DNA of 64,000 nt from 3-1-20CM-4-69-9 sp963833655 (GCA_963833655.1 CAWHYL010000006.1:62001-126000); one strand, 5' to 3'; shown: positions 25,196 to 34,215, counted from the first letter of the stretch. The notes: generated from the letters alone by a model not told the origin. Numbers and translations are program-made.

Positions 25196-26026
25196 TTGGC
25201 CGTCTCGGCAGGCGAACAGCTCGAACGCCGCGAGGGCCTCGCGCCGCTGCTGGCGGCAGCGCGCACACGCCTCGGGCTGATCGCGACACTCTTCGCGCTC
25301 GCGGCCGTCGGCTGGTGGTGGACCGTCGACCAGATGGACGGAATGGACAATGGGCCGTGGACGGCCCTCGGAGCGGCCGGCTGGTTCCTCGGTGTCTGGG
25401 TCGTGATGATGGCGGCGATGATGTTCCCGTCGGTCTCGCCGACGGTGGCGCTGTACTCGCGTATGACGGGGGAGCAGTCGATCGTTCGTCCGCTCGTGTT
25501 CGCCGCCGGGTACCTCGTCACGTGGGCCGCGGCGGGCGCGCTCGTCGTCGCCGGCGCGTTCGCCGCCGGCAGCATCGTCGGTGACGTCCTCGCGTGGGAC
25601 CGCGGCGGTCGCTGGATCGCGGCGACGACGCTCGTGGTCGCTGCTGTCTACGAGCTGACGCCGCTGAAGGACGTGTGCCTCGGCAAATGCCGGAGCCCGC
25701 TCGGGCTGCTGCTCGGGTCGTGGCGGGACGGCACGAGAGGCGCGCTCGGGATGGGCGTGCGAAACGGCGCCTGGTGCGTCGGCTGCTGCTGGGCGCTGAT
25801 GGCGTCGTTCTTCGCGCTGGGCATCATGAGCGTCGTCTGGATGGCGATCGTCGCGGGCCTGATCGCAATCGAGAAGACGCTGCCGTGGCGCCGCGTCGCC
25901 ACGTTCGGCACGGCCGGAGTCCTCCTCGTGCTCGGCATCCTCCTCTTTACGACCCCCGATGCGATTCCAGGCCTCACGATCCCGGACAACGGGATGATGA
26001 CGCAGATGAATCAGATGAGCCCGTAA
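25196..26026 (+). CDS. DUF2182 predicted metal-binding integral membrane protein
   Basis: The protein has 276 residues and about six to seven helices. The family core is visible: VVMMAAMMFPSVSPTVALYS, then YELTPLKDVCLGKCRSPLG, then GAWCVGCCWALMASFFALGIM. Met-rich and Cys pairs in the membrane suggest a soft metal. The TTG start lies two bases after the DUF1326 stop. The C-terminus ends MMTQMNQMSP, also Met-rich. Confidence 0.87.
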   Translation: MAVSAGEQLERREGLAPLLAAARTRLGLIATLFALAAVGWWWTVDQMDGMDNGPWTALGAAGWFLGVWVVMMAAMMFPSVSPTVALYSRMTGEQSIVRPLVFAAGYLVTWAAAGALVVAGAFAAGSIVGDVLAWDRGGRWIAATTLVVAAVYELTPLKDVCLGKCRSPLGLLLGSWRDGTRGALGMGVRNGAWCVGCCWALMASFFALGIMSVVWMAIVAGLIAIEKTLPWRRVATFGTAGVLLVLGILLFTTPDAIPGLTIPDNGMMTQMNQMSP

Positions 26027-26043
26027 CGACGTACGATGTGAAC

Positions 26044-26118
26044 ATGCTCAGCGCCTGCGACAACCCGAACTGCCCCTGCGGCCCGGACTGCGATTGCGGC
26101 CCGGACTGCGACTGCTGA
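26044..26118 (+). CDS. 24-residue metallothionein-like cysteine peptide
   Basis: The frame reads MLSACDNPNCPCGPDCDC and ends GPDCDC: seven cysteines in 24 residues, spaced C-x4-C-x-C-x3-C-x-C-x3-C-x-C with a repeated CGPDCDC unit. It starts 18 bases after the DUF2182 stop, in the same direction. The regular Cys-x-Cys spacing matches metal-thiolate peptides rather than chance. It probably binds the metal handled by DUF1326/DUF2182. No strong ribosome-binding site is seen; a GTG two codons upstream is an alternative. Confidence 0.65.
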   Translation: MLSACDNPNCPCGPDCDCGPDCDC

Positions 26119-26200
26119 CGAGCGCGTCCCGCATTCCGTAGCCTGTTTCGTCCGATTCGGGTGACAACACCTCGCCGCGCGAGGGCGGACGATCCTACGG

Positions 26201-27955
26201 GTGAGCACGCAGACGGCACCCGCGCCTGCCGACGCACGGCACTGGGTCTCGCTGTTCGGGAGCATCAGGCCGTATCAGCGCGCGTGGCTGAGCCGCGACG
26301 TGATCGCCGGCGTGACGCTCGCAGCGCTCGCGATCCCCGAGGTCATGGGATACACGAAGATCGCCGGCACGCCCGTCATCACGGGCCTCTACACGATCCT
26401 GATCCCGATCCTCGCGTTCTCGCTCTTCGGGTCGTCGCGGCACCTCGTCGTCGGCGGCGACTCGGCCACCGCCGCGATCATGTTCGCCGGGATCGCGTCT
26501 CTGGGAGTTGCCGGGCTCCAGCCCTACACTTCGCAGTGGCTCGCGCTTGCCAGTCTCAGCGCCTTGCTGGCGGCAGGCTTCCTGGTGCTCGCACGGCTGG
26601 CGCGACTCGGCTTCCTCTCGAACTTCATCTCCCGAACCGTGCTCGTCGGCTTCCTGACCGGGGTCGGGATCCAGGTTGCGCTGGGTCAGTTTGCCGGCAT
26701 GCTCGGCGTCGCGTCGCCGAAGGTCGACCTCAGCCAGCTCAGCGGCACACTCGCGAAGTTCTGGGACACGCTGAAAGAGGTCGGCCAGACGTCCTGGACC
26801 ACACTGGCGGTCTCACTCGCCGTGCTCGCCACGCTCATCGTGTTCGAGCGATGGATCAGGGCGGTCCCGGGCGGGCTCGTTGCCGTCATCGGCGCGATCG
26901 CACTCAGCTGGATCTTCGACTTCAGCGCGCACGGCGTCTCGGTCCTCGGCCCCGTGCCCAGCGGCCTGCCCCACATCGGGTTTCCGAAGGGGATCACGTG
27001 GGGCGACACGACCGGGCTGCTTGCGACCTCGGCGTCGATGTTCCTCGTGATCCTCGCTCAGAGCGCAGCGACGTCGAGGGCGTACGCCGTGAAGTACCAG
27101 GAGAACTTCGTCGAAGGGGACGACCTGGTCGGGTTGAGCGCCGCGAACCTCACCGCCGGGTTGAGCTCGACGTTCGTCGTCAACGGCAGCCCGACGAAGA
27201 CGGAAATGGTCGACGAGGCGAAGAGCCACACGCAGATCGCCCAGCTCACGACCGCCGGCGTCGTGGCGCTCGTCCTCCTGTTTCTGACGAAACCGCTGCA
27301 GTACCTCCCGAACGCAGTCCTGGCCGCGGTCGTGTTCCTGATCGGCGTCAAGCTCGTCGACGTCGCGAACATGCGGAAGATCTGGCGGCTGCGGAGAGAC
27401 GAGTTCTGGGTCGCGGCGTTCACCGCCGCTGTCGTCGTCTTCGTCGGCGTCGAGCAGGGAATCATCCTCGCGATCGTCGTCTCGCTGATCCTGCACGTGA
27501 ACCGGCACTACAGGCCGCACAACGCGGTCGTGAGCTGGGACAGCGCAGGTGAGTTCGAGACGCTGCCGGTCGCGGCCGGGGAAGTCTCGGAGCCGGGGCT
27601 CGTCGTCTACCGGTTCGGCGTCGGCCTCTTCTACGCGAATGTCTCGCGCCTTACGGAAGAGGTGATGGCCCTCGTCATCGTCGCCGAGCCGCCGCAGTGG
27701 TTCGTGCTGCACGCCGTCGCGATCGACGACGTCGACTACACCGGCGGCCAGGCGCTGTCCGAGCTTGCGGAGCAGCTCACACGCCGGAACATCGTCTTCG
27801 CCGTTGCCGACGCCTCGCCCCAGCTACGCCGCGAGCTCGACCGCTTCGGCGTCACGCAGAAGATCGGGGCTGACCACATTTTCGACAGTCTCGAGTCCGC
27901 CCGCGCGGCCTTCCATGCCGCCCGGAACAACAAAAGCACAGAAGGAGAGCGATGA
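26201..27955 (+). CDS. SulP-family anion transporter with STAS domain
   Basis: The protein has 584 residues. It has the SulP core (AGVTLAALAIPEVMGYTKIAG, FSLFGSSRHLVVGGDSATAA, SPTKTEMVDEAKSHTQIA) over about 12 segments and a C-terminal cytoplasmic STAS domain (about 440-560, LVVYRFGVGLFYANVSRLTEEV, VDYTGGQALSELAEQL). Members carry sulfate, bicarbonate or carboxylates. The start is GTG. The stop overlaps the ATG of the DUF2252 gene. Confidence 0.92.
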   Translation: MSTQTAPAPADARHWVSLFGSIRPYQRAWLSRDVIAGVTLAALAIPEVMGYTKIAGTPVITGLYTILIPILAFSLFGSSRHLVVGGDSATAAIMFAGIASLGVAGLQPYTSQWLALASLSALLAAGFLVLARLARLGFLSNFISRTVLVGFLTGVGIQVALGQFAGMLGVASPKVDLSQLSGTLAKFWDTLKEVGQTSWTTLAVSLAVLATLIVFERWIRAVPGGLVAVIGAIALSWIFDFSAHGVSVLGPVPSGLPHIGFPKGITWGDTTGLLATSASMFLVILAQSAATSRAYAVKYQENFVEGDDLVGLSAANLTAGLSSTFVVNGSPTKTEMVDEAKSHTQIAQLTTAGVVALVLLFLTKPLQYLPNAVLAAVVFLIGVKLVDVANMRKIWRLRRDEFWVAAFTAAVVVFVGVEQGIILAIVVSLILHVNRHYRPHNAVVSWDSAGEFETLPVAAGEVSEPGLVVYRFGVGLFYANVSRLTEEVMALVIVAEPPQWFVLHAVAIDDVDYTGGQALSELAEQLTRRNIVFAVADASPQLRRELDRFGVTQKIGADHIFDSLESARAAFHAARNNKSTEGER

Positions 27956-29379
27956 CCAGCCAAGCGGAAACCACGGCACCGAAGAAGATCGACCACCTGA
28001 GCGTCGAGGAACGGACGGCCCGCGGAAAGACGGCACGGAGCGAGCTTCCGCGCAGCGCCCTCGCAGACTGGAGCCCCGCGCCGGGGCGGCGCGATCCGAT
28101 CGACGTCCTCGAGGAGCAGGGGCGGACGCGGGTGCCGGAGCTCGTACCGATCCGGTATGGACGGATGCTCGTCTCGCCGTTCGCGTTCTACCGCGGAGCG
28201 GCGGCCTTGATGGCGGCCGACCTCGCGGAGTCTCCACGGTCGGGCTTGCGAACGCAGCTTTGCGGCGACGCTCACCTCTCGAACTTCGGTGCTTTCGCGG
28301 CTCCCGATCGCCGGCTGATTTTCGGCGTCAACGACTTCGACGAGACGCTGCCGGGACCATTCGAATGGGATGTCATGCGCCTCGTCGCGAGCTTCGCGGT
28401 GGCCGGTCGCGAGCTCGGGCTCAGCGCCAAGGTCAGAGCGGCCGTCGCGTCAACCGTCGCGCAGTCCTACCGCGACTCGATGCGCACGTTCGCGCAGATG
28501 CGGAACCTTGACGTGTGGTACGCCCGCATCGACGTCGAAACGGAGCTGCCGAAGTTCACGTCCCAGGCGACCGCCAAAGAGAAGAAGCGCGCTGAACGGA
28601 ACCTTGCAAAAGCGAGAACGAAGGACAGCCTGAAGGCGTTCGCCAAGCTCACCGAGGTCGTCGACGGGGAGCGCCGGATCGTGAGCGATCCGCCCTTGAT
28701 CGCGCGGATCGACGATCTCGTCGGGGATCTGCCGGCGGGTGATTTGAACGAGGCCCTGCGGGTGCTGATCCGCTCGTACCGGCGGACGCTCTCGCGGGAG
28801 CGGCGGCTGCTGCTCGAGCGGTTTCGGTACGTGGACGCGGCTCGGAAGGTCGTCGGCGTCGGCAGCGTCGGCACCCGCGCGTGGATCGTTCTCATGCTCG
28901 GCCGCGACGGCGACGATCCACTCTTCCTGCAGGCGAAGGAAGCGCAGCCGTCGGTCCTCGAGCCCTATCTCGGCAAGAGCCAGTTCGCCAACAACGGGCA
29001 GCGCGTGGTCGAAGGCCAACGCCTGATGCAGGCAGCGAGCGACATCATGCTCGGCTGGATTCGCACGATCGGGCTCGACGGGGTCGAGCGCGACTTCTAC
29101 ATCCGCCAGCTCTGGGACGCCAAGGGGGCCGCCACCGTCGAGACGATGACACCGAGCGCGTTGACGTGGTACGCCAAGGTCTGCGGCTGGACACTGGCGA
29201 AGGCGCATGCGCGTTCCGGGGACGCCGTCGCGATCGCGTCGTATCTCGGCGGCAGCGCGGCGTTCGACCGGGCGCTCTCGGCATTCGCGGAGGCGTACGC
29301 AGACCAGAACGAACGGGACTACAACGCGCTGCAGGAGGCGGTCGCGTCCGGCCGGGTGGTTGCTGAAACGGGGCTCTGA
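27952..29379 (+). CDS. DUF2252 protein
   Basis: The protein has 475 residues with the kinase-like pattern of DUF2252: RMLVSPFAFYRGAAALMAAD, LCGDAHLSNFGAF (resembling the catalytic HxDxxxxN loop), FGVNDFDETLPGPFEWDV (DFD in the metal position) and LGKSQFANNGQRVVEGQRLMQ. It probably has a protein-kinase or aminoglycoside-kinase fold; the substrate is not known. It overlaps the SulP stop by four bases, which suggests a shared function. Confidence 0.88.
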   Translation: MTSQAETTAPKKIDHLSVEERTARGKTARSELPRSALADWSPAPGRRDPIDVLEEQGRTRVPELVPIRYGRMLVSPFAFYRGAAALMAADLAESPRSGLRTQLCGDAHLSNFGAFAAPDRRLIFGVNDFDETLPGPFEWDVMRLVASFAVAGRELGLSAKVRAAVASTVAQSYRDSMRTFAQMRNLDVWYARIDVETELPKFTSQATAKEKKRAERNLAKARTKDSLKAFAKLTEVVDGERRIVSDPPLIARIDDLVGDLPAGDLNEALRVLIRSYRRTLSRERRLLLERFRYVDAARKVVGVGSVGTRAWIVLMLGRDGDDPLFLQAKEAQPSVLEPYLGKSQFANNGQRVVEGQRLMQAASDIMLGWIRTIGLDGVERDFYIRQLWDAKGAATVETMTPSALTWYAKVCGWTLAKAHARSGDAVAIASYLGGSAAFDRALSAFAEAYADQNERDYNALQEAVASGRVVAETGL

Positions 29380-29393
29380 CGGAAAGGTGGCGC

Positions 29394-29915
29394 TCAGACC
29401 GCCGGCCGCAGCACGCGCCAGCTGATCAGCGCACCCATCGCCGCGGTGCACCCGAGGATCGGCAGCTCGAGCCACCAGAGGTGTGCGTCGGTGCCCATGG
29501 CGATCGTGTGTGCGAACGCCAGCGGCCACGCCGCGTAGGCGGACCAGTGGATCAAGCGCCACGCCTTGAACGGCAAGCGCCGGCGCCCAAGGCTCGTGAG
29601 GACGACCGCGGCGATCAGGTCGAGCGAGAGCGCGCCCACGGCGAGCGAGAACGGCGACCCGAACGGCCAGACCGCGGCGATCGCCCCCACCTGCGCATCG
29701 GGATCGACGACGGCGGTTACCACGTGCACCGCGACGAACGCCACCGAGAGCAGCGACACGTAGCGGTGGATCTCGGTCGTCACGTAGAGACGTGAGCCGG
29801 GCGGGCGCCAGCGGTTCGTGTTCGCGACGCCGAGAGCGAACGACACCGTCAACAGCAGCAGCGCGACGATCCCGGTCGCGCGCATCAGGTACCAGACGGC
29901 CGGTGCGTGAGTCAC
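29394..29915 (-). CDS. Ferric-reductase-like transmembrane protein
   Basis: The protein has 173 residues and about five to six helices. Paired histidines lie at the membrane face: TTEIHRYVSLLSVAFVAVHVV and LIHWSAYAAWPLAFAHTIAM, which would hold two b-hemes as in the ferric reductase/MsrQ group. GTG at 29915 overlaps the stop of the upstream small gene (GTGA). The frame stays open to 30191, but that extension is an Arg-rich shadow. With the ApbE gene divergent next door it suggests a membrane electron-transfer function. Confidence 0.8.
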   Translation of the reverse strand: MTHAPAVWYLMRATGIVALLLLTVSFALGVANTNRWRPPGSRLYVTTEIHRYVSLLSVAFVAVHVVTAVVDPDAQVGAIAAVWPFGSPFSLAVGALSLDLIAAVVLTSLGRRRLPFKAWRLIHWSAYAAWPLAFAHTIAMGTDAHLWWLELPILGCTAAMGALISWRVLRPAV

Positions 29916-30175
29916 GAGCCGCCGGATTGCGTCACGGGCGGCTGGGTGCTCGACGACGGCGGCACGGCGCCGCCGAAGCCGTCGTCCGAGCTGTCGTCGG
30001 AGCTCTCGTCCGAGCTCACGACGCCGGACGAGTCCGACCCGTTCGAGGCATGCGCGTGCGTCGCGCGAGCGGCCAGGCCGCCGAAGATCGCGGTCGCCGC
30101 GAGCGACCCGTAGAGGAGCCAGCGGGTGGTGAGCCGGATCCGATCCCCGTCGCGGGTGCGCTGCTCGGAAGCCAC
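29912..30175 (-). CDS. Small membrane protein with acidic Ser/Asp-rich tail
   Basis: The protein has 87 residues: one transmembrane helix (WLLYGSLAATAIFGGLAARA) and an outside tail with SSDESSDDSSDDGFGGAVPP and many serines. The start is uncertain: GTG 30175 is used here, and an in-frame TTG at 30241 is also possible, with AAGGAGG between them. It overlaps the ferric-reductase-like gene by four bases. It may be an accessory or substrate protein of that unit, but the ApbE target motif is not visible. Confidence 0.62.
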   Translation of the reverse strand: MASEQRTRDGDRIRLTTRWLLYGSLAATAIFGGLAARATHAHASNGSDSSGVVSSDESSDDSSDDGFGGAVPPSSSTQPPVTQSGGS

Positions 30176-30264
30176 GCCACCAGGTAACCAATCCTCCTTA
30201 AGAAGAGGTTGTGAGGGGGTCAATTCATAGGCGTCTCTCAAGCCGCTCGGGCACGGTTGCGGCC

Positions 30265-31161
30265 ATGTTCCACACCGCGACGTTCGACGCGATCGGCGTT
30301 CTGAACGGGGTCACCGTGTGCGATCCGCGCGCACTGCCGGAGGCGACCGCGATGGCGAAGGCCGCAGTTGCCGAGCTCGACCGCACGTGCAGCCGCTTCC
30401 GCGCCGACTCCGAGCTGGGCCGGCTCAACTCCGCGCGTAGTGCGGTCGTCTCGCCGCTCCTCCTCGAGCTGATCCGCGCGGCGCTCGATGCGGCGCGATG
30501 GAGCGACGGCCTCGTCGACCCGACCGTCGGCCCCGCCGTGCGCTCGCTGGGGTACGACCGCGACTTCGACGCAATCGTGCACCGGCGAGCCCGCCGGATC
30601 GAGCTCGTCCCGGCGGTCGGCTGGCGGGGCGTGGGAGTCGACTCCGCCTCGCGCGGCGTCACGCTGCCGCCGGGAGCCGAGCTCGATCTCGGCGCAACCG
30701 CCAAGGCCTTCGCCGCCGACCGCATCGCGAGTGACGTCGCGGCCGCGACCGGCTCGCCGACGCTCGTCTCCCTCGGCGGAGACGTCGCCGTCGCGGGCGA
30801 GCCGCCCGGGGGCGGCTGGCCGATCGCGGTCGCCGACGACAGCCGCGGCGGCGCTGCGGTCGCGCAGACGCTTGCGATTCGAAGCGGCGGCCTCGCGACG
30901 TCGAGCACGTGCGTGCGGCGATGGCGCTCGCGTGACGGTGTGATGCACCACATCGTCGATCCGGTGACTGGCGCTCCGGCTGCCGAAGTGTGGCGAACGG
31001 CAAGCGTGACGTCGCCGACGTGCCTGGCCGCGAACGTCGCTGCGACGGCGGCCATTCTCCGTGGCGACGCCGCGCCGTCGTGGCTCGAGGCGCACGGGCT
31101 GCCGGCGCTCCTCGTGCGGCGCAACGGGTCCGTCGTGCGCAGCGCAGGCTGGCCTGCGTAG
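30265..31161 (+). CDS. apbE: FAD:protein FMN transferase (ApbE)
   Basis: The protein has 298 residues. The ApbE signatures are present: DRTCSRFRADSELGRLNS near the N-terminus, ELDLGATAKAFAADRI, LVSLGGDVAVAG, and MHHIVDPVTGAPA. It attaches FMN covalently to threonine in a target protein. No lipoprotein signal is seen (start at ATG 30265). It is divergent from the ferric-reductase-like operon, which fits a role in flavinylating an electron carrier; the carrier itself is not in the window. Confidence 0.88.
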   Translation: MFHTATFDAIGVLNGVTVCDPRALPEATAMAKAAVAELDRTCSRFRADSELGRLNSARSAVVSPLLLELIRAALDAARWSDGLVDPTVGPAVRSLGYDRDFDAIVHRRARRIELVPAVGWRGVGVDSASRGVTLPPGAELDLGATAKAFAADRIASDVAAATGSPTLVSLGGDVAVAGEPPGGGWPIAVADDSRGGAAVAQTLAIRSGGLATSSTCVRRWRSRDGVMHHIVDPVTGAPAAEVWRTASVTSPTCLAANVAATAAILRGDAAPSWLEAHGLPALLVRRNGSVVRSAGWPA

Positions 31162-31274
31162 AAGCGTTACACCTTCGTGCCCGAGGTGCGCCGGAACACA
31201 GACGGACACTTTCGCGACGGCCGACGCTCGTCTATTCAGAACGGCGACTCGTTCTTCGACCGATCGGAGCAGGC

Positions 31275-32354
31275 ATGCCAAGAACACTGCTTGTCGTCGT
31301 CCTCGCCGCGTTACTCCTCCTGCCGAGCGCTGCCGTTGCGTCGACGTCGGGGGTCGTCGTCAGCCAGATCTACGGCGGCGGAGGCAACAGCGGCGCGACC
31401 TTCCGCAACGACTTCGTCGAGCTCTTCAACGGCGGCTCGGCGTCGGCCGACCTGTCGGGCTGGAGCGTGCAGTACGCCACGTCCACCGGAACGTCCTGGC
31501 AGACGACCCCGCTGACGGGGTCGATCGGGCCGGGCCACTACTTCCTCGTGCAGCTGGCGTCCGGTGGGACCGTGGGGGCGGGACTGCCCGCGCCGGACGC
31601 GACCGGGACGAGCAACCTTGCCGCGACCAGCGGCAAGATCGCCCTCGTACGAAGCACGACTGCGCTCACGTGCGGCGCGACGGCCGGCAGCTGCTCGGCG
31701 ACGCCGGGCGTGGAGGACCTCGTCGGCTACGGCGACGCCACCGACTTCGAGGGCTCCGGCAGTGCCGCGGCGCCGTCGAGCACCTTGTCGGCCGTGCGTG
31801 GTGACGGCGGATGCAGAGACACAGGCGACAACGCGAACGACTACGCGACCACGACGCCCGACCCGCGGAACTCTGCTTCCGCGGCGCACGCCTGCGCCGG
31901 AGCGTCCTCCCCCGGTGCAAGCGGGTCGGCGCAGGTCGACGTCGACGTCGGCTCCGTCCTGTCGGTGTCGCTCGACCGCTCGTCGCTGAGCTTCGGAGCG
32001 GCGGCCGCCGGGACGACGCCGGCGCCGCTGCCGGAGAACGTGACCGTGTCGAGCAACAACGCGACCGGCTACTCGGTCACCGTCGCGCGCACGGCGTTCT
32101 CGCCGCACGACCTGCCCCTCGCGCTCGGCGCAACCGCCCCTGCAGGCGCAACGCTCGCGCCGCCGCTTGCAGGTGGAGCGCTCGCGCCGATCCCGGTCGC
32201 GCCCGCAGCGGCGCTCTCGATCGGCACGAAGGGAGCGGCGAGCGCAACCGCCGGCGACGTCTGGGCGACCCGCATCGGCTTCTCGGCGCCGATCCCGCTC
32301 GTGGCAAGCGGCCGCTACGCGGCGACCGTCACGTACAGCGTGGTCGCGCGGTGA
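31275..32354 (+). CDS. Secreted lamin-tail-domain protein
   Basis: The protein has 359 residues. Signal peptide MPRTLLVVVLAALLLLPSAA; then a lamin-tail (LTD) domain, recognisable by VVVSQIYGGGGNSGATFRND and FVELFNGGSASADLSGWSVQ. The C-terminal 150 residues are an Ala/Pro/Ser-rich beta-sandwich (QVDVDVGSVLSVSLDRSSLS). LTD domains in secreted bacterial proteins accompany surface or nuclease functions. GTGA overlap with the next gene indicates they work together. Confidence 0.85.
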   Translation: MPRTLLVVVLAALLLLPSAAVASTSGVVVSQIYGGGGNSGATFRNDFVELFNGGSASADLSGWSVQYATSTGTSWQTTPLTGSIGPGHYFLVQLASGGTVGAGLPAPDATGTSNLAATSGKIALVRSTTALTCGATAGSCSATPGVEDLVGYGDATDFEGSGSAAAPSSTLSAVRGDGGCRDTGDNANDYATTTPDPRNSASAAHACAGASSPGASGSAQVDVDVGSVLSVSLDRSSLSFGAAAAGTTPAPLPENVTVSSNNATGYSVTVARTAFSPHDLPLALGATAPAGATLAPPLAGGALAPIPVAPAAALSIGTKGAASATAGDVWATRIGFSAPIPLVASGRYAATVTYSVVAR

Positions 32355-32992
32355 TCGCGGCGCTGCTCGGCGGGATCGCGCTCACGGTCTCACCGGCGCA
32401 TGCCGTGCTGACCACCCCCGCGTCGCGTACGATCGAGGTTCGCAACACGGGCACCGCGACCGTCGAGGTCGCGGTGAAGAGCCCGCCGACGCAGCTGCTG
32501 CGCGTACGCCCGACCCGGATCGCCCTGCGACCCGGCTCGCACCGGCTCCTGACCGCTCGTGTCCGCGCCTCCGCGCGGGCACGAGCGGGCGATCACGAGC
32601 TGCTGGTACTGCTGCTGGCCCAGCCACTCGAGCGGTCGGGCGTCGCCGTGCGGATGCGCATCGGCGTCCGCCTGCGCGTCCGCGTGCCGGGCCGCTTCGT
32701 GCGGCACATCACGTTGCTGGGGCTGCGCGTGCGCAGGCATGCGCGCCCGCGCCTGCTGCTCGTGTCCGTGGCAAACGCCGGCAACGTCACGGAGCCGCTA
32801 CGGGGACGTGTCGCGATCAGGCTCGTCCGCCGCGGCCGGGTCATCTCGCGGCTCCGATACGTCGGCGGCCGCGAGCTTGCGCCCGGCTCGCGCCTCGTCA
32901 TTCCGCTGCGCTATCGAGGCGGCGCGCACGGCAGGTTGAACGCCCTCGTGAGGGTCGGACAGGTGGTCAAGGCGTACGCGCTGTGGCTGTGA
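32351..32992 (+). CDS. Secreted Arg-rich beta-sandwich protein
   Basis: The protein has 213 residues. A short signal sequence (IAALLGGIALTVSPAHA) leads to alternating hydrophobic/basic strands (RIGVRLRVRVPGRFVRHITL, VVKAYALWL). The pattern LTTPASRTIEVRNTGTATV resembles the N-terminal Ig-like domain of DUF916/fimbrial-chaperone-type proteins. It is translationally coupled to the lamin-tail protein and followed by a strong terminator. Function unknown. Confidence 0.7.
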   Translation: MIAALLGGIALTVSPAHAVLTTPASRTIEVRNTGTATVEVAVKSPPTQLLRVRPTRIALRPGSHRLLTARVRASARARAGDHELLVLLLAQPLERSGVAVRMRIGVRLRVRVPGRFVRHITLLGLRVRRHARPRLLLVSVANAGNVTEPLRGRVAIRLVRRGRVISRLRYVGGRELAPGSRLVIPLRYRGGAHGRLNALVRVGQVVKAYALWL

Positions 32993-32995
32993 GCG

Positions 32996-33023
32996 GAGGA
33001 GCCCCGCGGACGCGGGGCTCCTC
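32996..33023. terminator. Bidirectional terminator hairpin
   Basis: A perfect 12-pair stem (32996-33007 with 33012-33023), loop GGAC, lies between convergent genes, four bases after the stop of the left gene and 12 before the stop of the right gene. There is no T-run. Confidence 0.8.
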
Positions 33024-33035
33024 GCATTGCTCAGG

Positions 33036-33812
33036 TCACGGCAGCGTGACGAACTGCGCGAGGAACGCGCGAGCCGACGGGCTGTCCATGCGGTAGTCGA
33101 CGTTCGTCGAGCGGCACGACGTGTCGCCCGTGATGGTCGTCGCGGCGATGATGCGGGTTTCGCCGGCGCCCGCACCGAGGAAGTTCGGCCCGCCGGAGTC
33201 GCCGTAGCACGTCCCGCCGTTGCCGGTCGAGGCGTTCTGGGAGATGCGCAGCCAGGAATCGTTCCCGGGAGCCGAGTTGAGCGTGCCCACGGAGACGTAG
33301 CGCACGTCCGCGTAGTGGAACGTCTTGCCGCCGGGCCCGTTGGTCACGGCCTGCGCGCCGTATCCGACCGATGTGAACTGCTGCGACCCCGAGAGGCCGC
33401 TGAGGGCTCCGGCCGCCGGTAGCTGCGCAGGCGTGATGCCGCGTACCGGATGGTCGAGCACGACCACGGCGATGTCGTGCGGGTCGCTCTGCGACTTTCC
33501 GTACTGCGGGTCGCCGTGCCAGGTGCCCCAGTACGTCGTGCTGGTCGCTCGATCGAAGCTCGATGCAAACGTCACCTCGACGCGGCTGACGCCTTCGTCG
33601 CAGTGCTCGGCCGTCAGGAAGTCGCGCGGCGCGATCAGCGTCCCCGTGCACTCCTCCCAGGTCCCGTCCGAGAACGCCTGCTGCGCGAGCAGCGCCCCCA
33701 CCTCCGGGTGGCCGTTGCCGTCCGGCTGGCCGTTCGTGATCGCGAGGGCGCCGCCGACGACCGCCCCGGCCGTGAGGATCGCAGCAACCGCCGCAAAGAT
33801 GCGCTTCTTCAA
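33036..33812 (-). CDS. Secreted trypsin-like serine protease (S1)
   Basis: The protein has 258 residues. Signal peptide KKRIFAAVAAILTAGAVVGG; catalytic His in FLTAEHCDEG, Asp in DPHDIAVVVLDHP, Ser in CYGDSGGPNF. Cysteines flank these (ECTGTLIAP, SCRSTNV). The enzyme works outside the cell. The codon at the start is TTG, preceded by GGAGGGG. It stands alone between a terminator and a cupin gene. Confidence 0.92.
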   Translation of the reverse strand: MKKRIFAAVAAILTAGAVVGGALAITNGQPDGNGHPEVGALLAQQAFSDGTWEECTGTLIAPRDFLTAEHCDEGVSRVEVTFASSFDRATSTTYWGTWHGDPQYGKSQSDPHDIAVVVLDHPVRGITPAQLPAAGALSGLSGSQQFTSVGYGAQAVTNGPGGKTFHYADVRYVSVGTLNSAPGNDSWLRISQNASTGNGGTCYGDSGGPNFLGAGAGETRIIAATTITGDTSCRSTNVDYRMDSPSARAFLAQFVTLP

Positions 33813-33866
33813 CGTGACCCCTCCCCTTCGACTATCCGCGCAGAGTAGCGAGGGACCGCCGAACGT

Positions 33867-34214
33867 CTAGCCGGTATCGAGCCAGTCGGTCTCGAACGTC
33901 GCACTGAGGTGGACGTCGATCTGCCGCAGGCGCTCGGAGCCTGTGTTGACGAACGCGTGCGGCGTGTCCGGCGGGACGATCACGATCTCCCCCGGCCCGA
34001 CGACGCGCTCCTGCGTCCCGTCGGAGAACGTCCCCTCGCCCTCGAGCACGAAGAAGAGCTCCGAATACGGATGCCTGTGGAGGCACGGCCCGCTTCCCGG
34101 CTCGGCGTCGACGAAGATGACGGAGGCGGCGACGCCACCGTGGTCGGCTCCGATCAGCTCGCGGGAGAAGCTCGAGGCCGGAAGCTCGCTCTGCTTGAGG
34201 AAGCGGATACCCAA
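33867..34214 (-). CDS. Small cupin protein
   Basis: The protein has 115 residues. Cupin motif 1 is LHRHPYSELFFVLEGEGTFS and motif 2 is PPDTPHAFVNTG, giving the HxH...E...H metal site. The TTG start lies one base after the NagA stop, so it is read with the amino-sugar operon. It may be a sugar isomerase or a sensor; nothing in the sequence decides. Confidence 0.82.
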   Translation of the reverse strand: MGIRFLKQSELPASSFSRELIGADHGGVAASVIFVDAEPGSGPCLHRHPYSELFFVLEGEGTFSDGTQERVVGPGEIVIVPPDTPHAFVNTGSERLRQIDVHLSATFETDWLDTG

Positions 34215-34215
34215 C

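Noticed and set aside
29394..30191. Single 265-residue frame instead of two genes for the ferric-reductase-like protein
   Set aside because: The upstream third is Arg-rich shadow; the alternative frame there encodes a sensible transmembrane helix and ends in a GTGA overlap.
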